Translations under genes and position numbers: made by a program
The notes under the pieces: generated by a model
Databases searched by the model: none
Seen by the model: the letters and a program-made list of their open reading frames with translations, nothing else
Told to the model about the DNA's origin: nothing
Shown: one piece after another, positions 60,904 through 64,000 of the stretch
Layout: the number at the start of each line of letters is the position of its first letter
Position numbering within the stretch: the stretch's first letter is position 1
Assembly (NCBI GenBank): GCA_964575605.1
Contig: CAZNRN010000001.1
Location: 62,001-126,000 of the forward strand
DNA length: 64,000 bases
Direction: 5' to 3'
Source: JAPWJZ01 sp964575605
GTDB taxonomy: Bacteria; Pseudomonadota; Alphaproteobacteria; Micavibrionales; UBA2020

Positions 60904-61497
60904 TTACACGCCTTGAGGTTGCTGCTGCGCGGCCTGCTCGGCAGGGCGCTGTGCAGGCGGCGCGGCCTGCTTGTTCTGGTTTTCCAGGATATTGATGATC
61001 TTGTTCAGGTAATTCTTGTCGCGCGGCACGTCGTATAACTTCAGGCCCGCGAAATTGCCGCGGCCGCGGTACCCCATCGAGGGCACGGTGATATAGATCG
61101 TGGTGAGCCGCTGGTGGTCCTGCAGGGCGGAGGCGTGCTGGTCGATGCCGCTGATCTCGGCATAGCGCACGCGGCCGCGGCGGCGGTTCAGGTAGAACTG
61201 GAAATACTGGAACTCGAGGTAGCCTTCATGAAAGTTGAACAGCGTGCGCTGGTAGGCCTTTTTCTTTATCTCGAAAAAGAAGATCGGCACACCAAAACTG
61301 CTGACGATCAAGAAGAACCAGAAAGCGCCCGATGCCGCGCGCGGCAGGCCGATGACCTGGAACAGGATCCAGAAAAAAGTTCCGAAGAAAACTGTCGCCG
61401 CGAAAACGCCGGCGACGGAAACGCCCACCGTCTGGATCAGCGTCAGGCTGCTGTCGAACGTCGGGCGTACGGAGAGGAGTGGGCGCTTCTTTTCCAT
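60904..61497 (-). CDS. Membrane protein with PH-like (DUF304-type) domain
   Basis: 197 residues from the ATG at 61497 (an upstream start at 61533 is less likely). Two membrane helices (about 22-45 and 55-78), then FNFHEGYLEFQYFQFYLNRRRGRVRYAEISGIDQHAS, a PH-like domain equivalent to its neighbour 60286, and a Gln/Pro/Ala tail (NKQAAPPAQRPAEQAAQQQPQGV). Upstream of and adjacent to 60286, so co-transcribed. Confidence 0.77.
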   Translation of the reverse strand: MEKKRPLLSVRPTFDSSLTLIQTVGVSVAGVFAATVFFGTFFWILFQVIGLPRAASGAFWFFLIVSSFGVPIFFFEIKKKAYQRTLFNFHEGYLEFQYFQFYLNRRRGRVRYAEISGIDQHASALQDHQRLTTIYITVPSMGYRGRGNFAGLKLYDVPRDKNYLNKIINILENQNKQAAPPAQRPAEQAAQQQPQGV

Positions 61498-61628
61498 ACC
61501 CGAAAGTATCCTATGGCCGGGGCTTTTTCTCAATAGCTTCTTGGGTTTGCGACGCGCCTTTGAGTCCTTTGCCGCTATTCGGGAAAGGGCATTGTGAAAG
61601 CTTTTCGATAAAGGGCTTGCGCTTGAGG

Positions 61629-62363
61629 TTACTGCTTCAGTTTCAGCAGGTTCTCGCCGACCGGATCGGTCACTTCCTTGCGCTTGTTATCCCAGAGGTA
61701 GGTCTTGCCGGCTTCGTCATAGAGCGTCACATGGACGACGGGGCCGGTCAGGATATTGTAAAGCTTGCCGTCCTCCAGCTCGGTCGTGCGCTCGGGCGGG
61801 TCGGCATAATTCGCGGCGACGCTGATGATCAGCGTATAGGCGTTGGTTTTGGGGCGCGCGGCCTCGATCGTCGCCGCAACCTTGTCGTCGCTCGCGTCGA
61901 TCCATTGCTGGTCGGCGATACCAAGCGGGATGAGGGCGTAATCACGCCCTCCGTAGTTGTATTTAAAGTTCAGGTTCTCGCCCAGTTCGTTGATGATGAA
62001 GCCCTTGTTGCGCATGCTGTATGTCGACAGCGTCACGGGCATTTTGACGATCACCTTGTCATCGAAGGAAACCAGCTGGAAATTGTTGCGCAGGCTGGTG
62101 ACTTTGGCCTCCAGCACGCTTTCCTTCTCGAATTCGCTGGCTTTCAGGTATTCGTCGGTCTTGCTGGCCATTTCCTTCCAGTTGGGCAGGCGGCCGGCGA
62201 GGCGGTGGTAGATGAGTGCAATCTGCTCGCGCGTGGTTGCGGACTGCATATCTTGGCTTTTGGAAACGGCAAAATCCCCGCCGCCGAACTCGAACTGCGC
62301 AAGCGCAGGCGCCGCGGCAGCGAAAGCGAGGCCGAGAACACACAAAAAGACCAGTTTTTTCAT
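61629..62363 (-). CDS. Secreted periplasmic protein, unknown
   Basis: 244 residues. Clean signal peptide (KKLVFLCVLGLAFAAAAPALAQ). The mature part is mixed alpha/beta (NNFQLVSFDDKVIVKMPVTLS, YALIPLGIADQQWIDAS, YTLIISVAANYADPPERT). No Cys, no known motif. Ends ENLLKLKQ. Divergent from the Smr gene. Confidence 0.78.
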   Translation of the reverse strand: MKKLVFLCVLGLAFAAAAPALAQFEFGGGDFAVSKSQDMQSATTREQIALIYHRLAGRLPNWKEMASKTDEYLKASEFEKESVLEAKVTSLRNNFQLVSFDDKVIVKMPVTLSTYSMRNKGFIINELGENLNFKYNYGGRDYALIPLGIADQQWIDASDDKVAATIEAARPKTNAYTLIISVAANYADPPERTTELEDGKLYNILTGPVVHVTLYDEAGKTYLWDNKRKEVTDPVGENLLKLKQ

Positions 62364-62451
62364 GGTGCTATACCCTTGGGAACCACATATAGTGAATATA
62401 GCATGAAAGAGGTTAAAAGCGAGTCACCGCCCCCGAAGCGCACTTAAAATC

Positions 62452-62976
62452 ATGAAAAAAGGCAAAAAAGAGACAAAAACCGGGGATAGCGAAGCCGAAA
62501 AACTCTGGCGGCATGTGACGCGTTCGGTCGAGCCCCTCAAGCCCCGTGCGAAGCCCGCCAAGCCTGCCGTTACGGCAAAGGACAAACCGGCGACTACGAA
62601 AGAAAAGCCCCGCCTGCCGCCGGCCCCGCCGCCCAAACTTCAGCCCTCCCCCGCGCCGCCTGCCTTTGACAAGGGCGAGGAGGAAAAATTGCGCCGCGGC
62701 AAAAGGGAGATGGAGGCGAAGCTCGACCTGCACGGCATGGGGCAGGCCGAGGCCTATGACGCGCTCCACCGCTTTATCATCCGCAGCCGCGGGCGAGACC
62801 TGCGCAACCTGCTGGTCATCACCGGCAAGGGGCGCGTGGGCGGCGGCGTGTTACGGCGCCTGTTGCCGCTGTGGCTGGAAGAAGCAAGCTTGCGCGGCGC
62901 GATACTGGCTTTCACGCCAGCGCGGCGCGAGGACGGCGGCGAAGGTGCCTTTTATATACGGCTTAGAAAAAAATAG
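62452..62976 (+). CDS. Smr domain protein
   Basis: 174 residues. A Lys/Pro-rich N-terminal half of about 80 residues precedes a Smr domain: LDLHGMGQAEAYDALHRFI, then LLVITGKGR and AFTPARREDGGEGAFYIRLRKK. Smr domains carry nuclease activity in several systems (MutS2 and stand-alone forms), with DLHG and TGKG as signature loops. Cytosolic. Ribosome site weak. Confidence 0.93.
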   Translation: MKKGKKETKTGDSEAEKLWRHVTRSVEPLKPRAKPAKPAVTAKDKPATTKEKPRLPPAPPPKLQPSPAPPAFDKGEEEKLRRGKREMEAKLDLHGMGQAEAYDALHRFIIRSRGRDLRNLLVITGKGRVGGGVLRRLLPLWLEEASLRGAILAFTPARREDGGEGAFYIRLRKK

Positions 62977-63004
62977 CGCGCACCGCGCGCGGGGAAAAAA
63001 TAAA

Positions 63005-63835
63005 TCAGGGCTTCGGCTGCGGCAGTTTGACGCCGAATTTTTTGTCGAAGCTTTCATCATAGTCGCGCGGGTTGCCACCCAGGGATTTCAGGCGGTCGAA
63101 GGCGAGTTTCAGCGCCGTGTCGCCATAGTCGCGGAAGGCAAAGCCCGACATCGCCGCCTGTTTGCCGTCGGTGCCGGTGAAGACCTCGGTCACGCGCTGC
63201 GTTTCGAAATTGAAAACCGTCTGCAGTTTTCCGTTCTCCAGTTCCTTGATGATCGACACGGTTTGCGCGTCGATGAAATGCGTGTCGGGATATACCACTT
63301 TCGGCAGCGCCATGACGACGCCGGTGCGCGCCGACGACGCGCGCGCGCCATGCTGCGGCAGCAGGCAGACATTATCGAAGAAAGAGGGATCCGCTATATA
63401 TCCCCCCGGCGTGCGCTTGAAATTCTTGCTGGATGAATCGGCGCGCTGGGTGAACACCTGCGGGAAATCGCGGGCGAACCCCATACGGTAAAGCGCCTTC
63501 ACCGAATTTTCGTCGAGGCGTGCCTCCATCGTGAAATGCGGCGGGCCCGCGCGCAGCGTGATGTCGAAGGAAACGCCAAGCAGCTTGAGGTTGCTGGGCC
63601 TGCCCGCGCGGTCGACCGTCATCTGGTAGAGCGTGGTGGAAGCGCGCGCGACGCCGTCCCTCACCGAAAAATCGGCCTCGTCGTCCAGCGCGAAAATGGT
63701 TTCGCCGGCCTTGAAGGCGCCGCCCACCGTTTCGATGTGTGCGTCGGGGCGGCCGTCGACAAAAGTGACCGAGAACTGGCGTGTAGACTGCGTGTCCAGC
63801 AGGAAACGCTTGCCGCTGTAGCCATCGCCCGTCAC
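63005..63835 (-). CDS. Cytosolic or periplasmic beta-rich protein, paralogue of the gene at 63832
   Basis: 276 residues, GTG start overlapping the upstream stop (GTGA). Alternating beta strands (TRQFSVTFVDGRPDAHIETVGG, VSIIKELENGKLQTVFNFETQRV) and a helical end with DYGDTALKLAFDRLKSLGG. The last segment matches DYGPEAVEQARLKLTELGG in the partial upstream gene. No signal peptide is visible from this start, but an upstream frame cannot be excluded. Ends KLPQPKP. Confidence 0.72.
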   Translation of the reverse strand: MTGDGYSGKRFLLDTQSTRQFSVTFVDGRPDAHIETVGGAFKAGETIFALDDEADFSVRDGVARASTTLYQMTVDRAGRPSNLKLLGVSFDITLRAGPPHFTMEARLDENSVKALYRMGFARDFPQVFTQRADSSSKNFKRTPGGYIADPSFFDNVCLLPQHGARASSARTGVVMALPKVVYPDTHFIDAQTVSIIKELENGKLQTVFNFETQRVTEVFTGTDGKQAAMSGFAFRDYGDTALKLAFDRLKSLGGNPRDYDESFDKKFGVKLPQPKP

Positions 63836-64000
63836 GGCACGTCGCTCCGCCCGAGGCCCTTGATGCTGGCGGGTTTCGGCGTCACCGGCTTGCCGCGCAG
63901 GGTATAGCCCGAGACGCTGGGCTCGCCGCCCAGTTCGGTGAGCTTCAGGCGCGCCTGCTCGACCGCTTCGGGGCCGTAATCGTCGAAGGAGAAATCCTTG
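63832..64000 (-). CDS. C-terminal end of a paralogue of the 63005 protein (partial)
   Basis: The frame enters from the right edge and stops at TGA (63832-63834), overlapping the GTG of 63005. The visible 55 residues contain FSFDDYGPEAVEQARLKLTELGG, matching the C-terminal helix of 63005, and end LGRSDVP. So the two genes are tandem paralogues in one operon. Confidence 0.7.
   Translation of the reverse strand, partial: KDFSFDDYGPEAVEQARLKLTELGGEPSVSGYTLRGKPVTPKPASIKGLGRSDVP

Noticed and set aside
1..64000. tRNA, rRNA, CRISPR arrays or insertion sequences
   Set aside because: None recognised: no cloverleaf-like runs, regularly spaced repeats or transposase genes were found.

Overview
The window reads as about 64 kb of a GC-rich alphaproteobacterial chromosome. 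The main evidence is the haem and envelope block hemC - hemD/Mic60 - hemY with the divergent tsaD-gpsA pair. Mic60 (mitofilin) is, in bacteria, essentially an alphaproteobacterial protein, and this gene order is familiar from that class. A free-living, envelope-rich lineage of the Micavibrio or Rhodospirillales type is an inference; there is no rRNA, tRNA, CRISPR array or insertion sequence here to place it better. Coding density is high, with many ATGA/GTGA stop-start overlaps.

Layout. 1-34 kb is an accessory region dominated by ankyrin-repeat proteins, Ala/Gly-rich membrane proteins, secreted HExRH metallopeptidases, a trypsin-like protease with an FHA membrane protein, a LemA/HtpX-like pair, an M50B-like membrane metalloprotease set, and a small phage-derived cassette at 4.1-5.9 kb (S24 repressor, replication-type gene, amber-interrupted gene). 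34.7-41.3 kb is mostly housekeeping: acs, a P-loop ATPase, an EVE-domain protein, a PTP-like phosphatase, gpsA and tsaD. 41.4-47.2 kb holds three SPFH (band 7) proteins and a four-gene ankyrin/SPFH operon under a consensus sigma70 promoter. 47.2-53 kb is hemC, a hemD-HTH-Mic60 fusion and hemY. 53-64 kb has a rhomboid protease, an omega-aminotransferase, an amidase, secreted proteins with an AlgH/YqgE-like protein, a winged-helix regulator, two PH-like membrane proteins, an Smr protein and secreted paralogues.

The most interesting signal is a short C-terminal tail shared by about sixteen proteins of unrelated fold (ankyrin, hydrophobic membrane, SPFH, AAA+ fragments). It is roughly V-x-V-x-K-P-[LI]-[KTQA]-[LFV]-K, often preceded by TVL and followed by a few residues ending in proline. 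It looks like a common sorting, docking or secretion tag, which would make these genes one functional system with interchangeable N-terminal modules. Nineteen of about 73 complete C-termini end in proline. Other highlights are a ClpB-like AAA+ module whose central third lies in a separate upstream gene, three copies of an HExxH/GGG[MV]TY membrane protease unit in two overlapping genes, and the HemD-Mic60 fusion carrying a DNA-binding-type helix-turn-helix.

All functional names rest on motif reading; no database search was possible.
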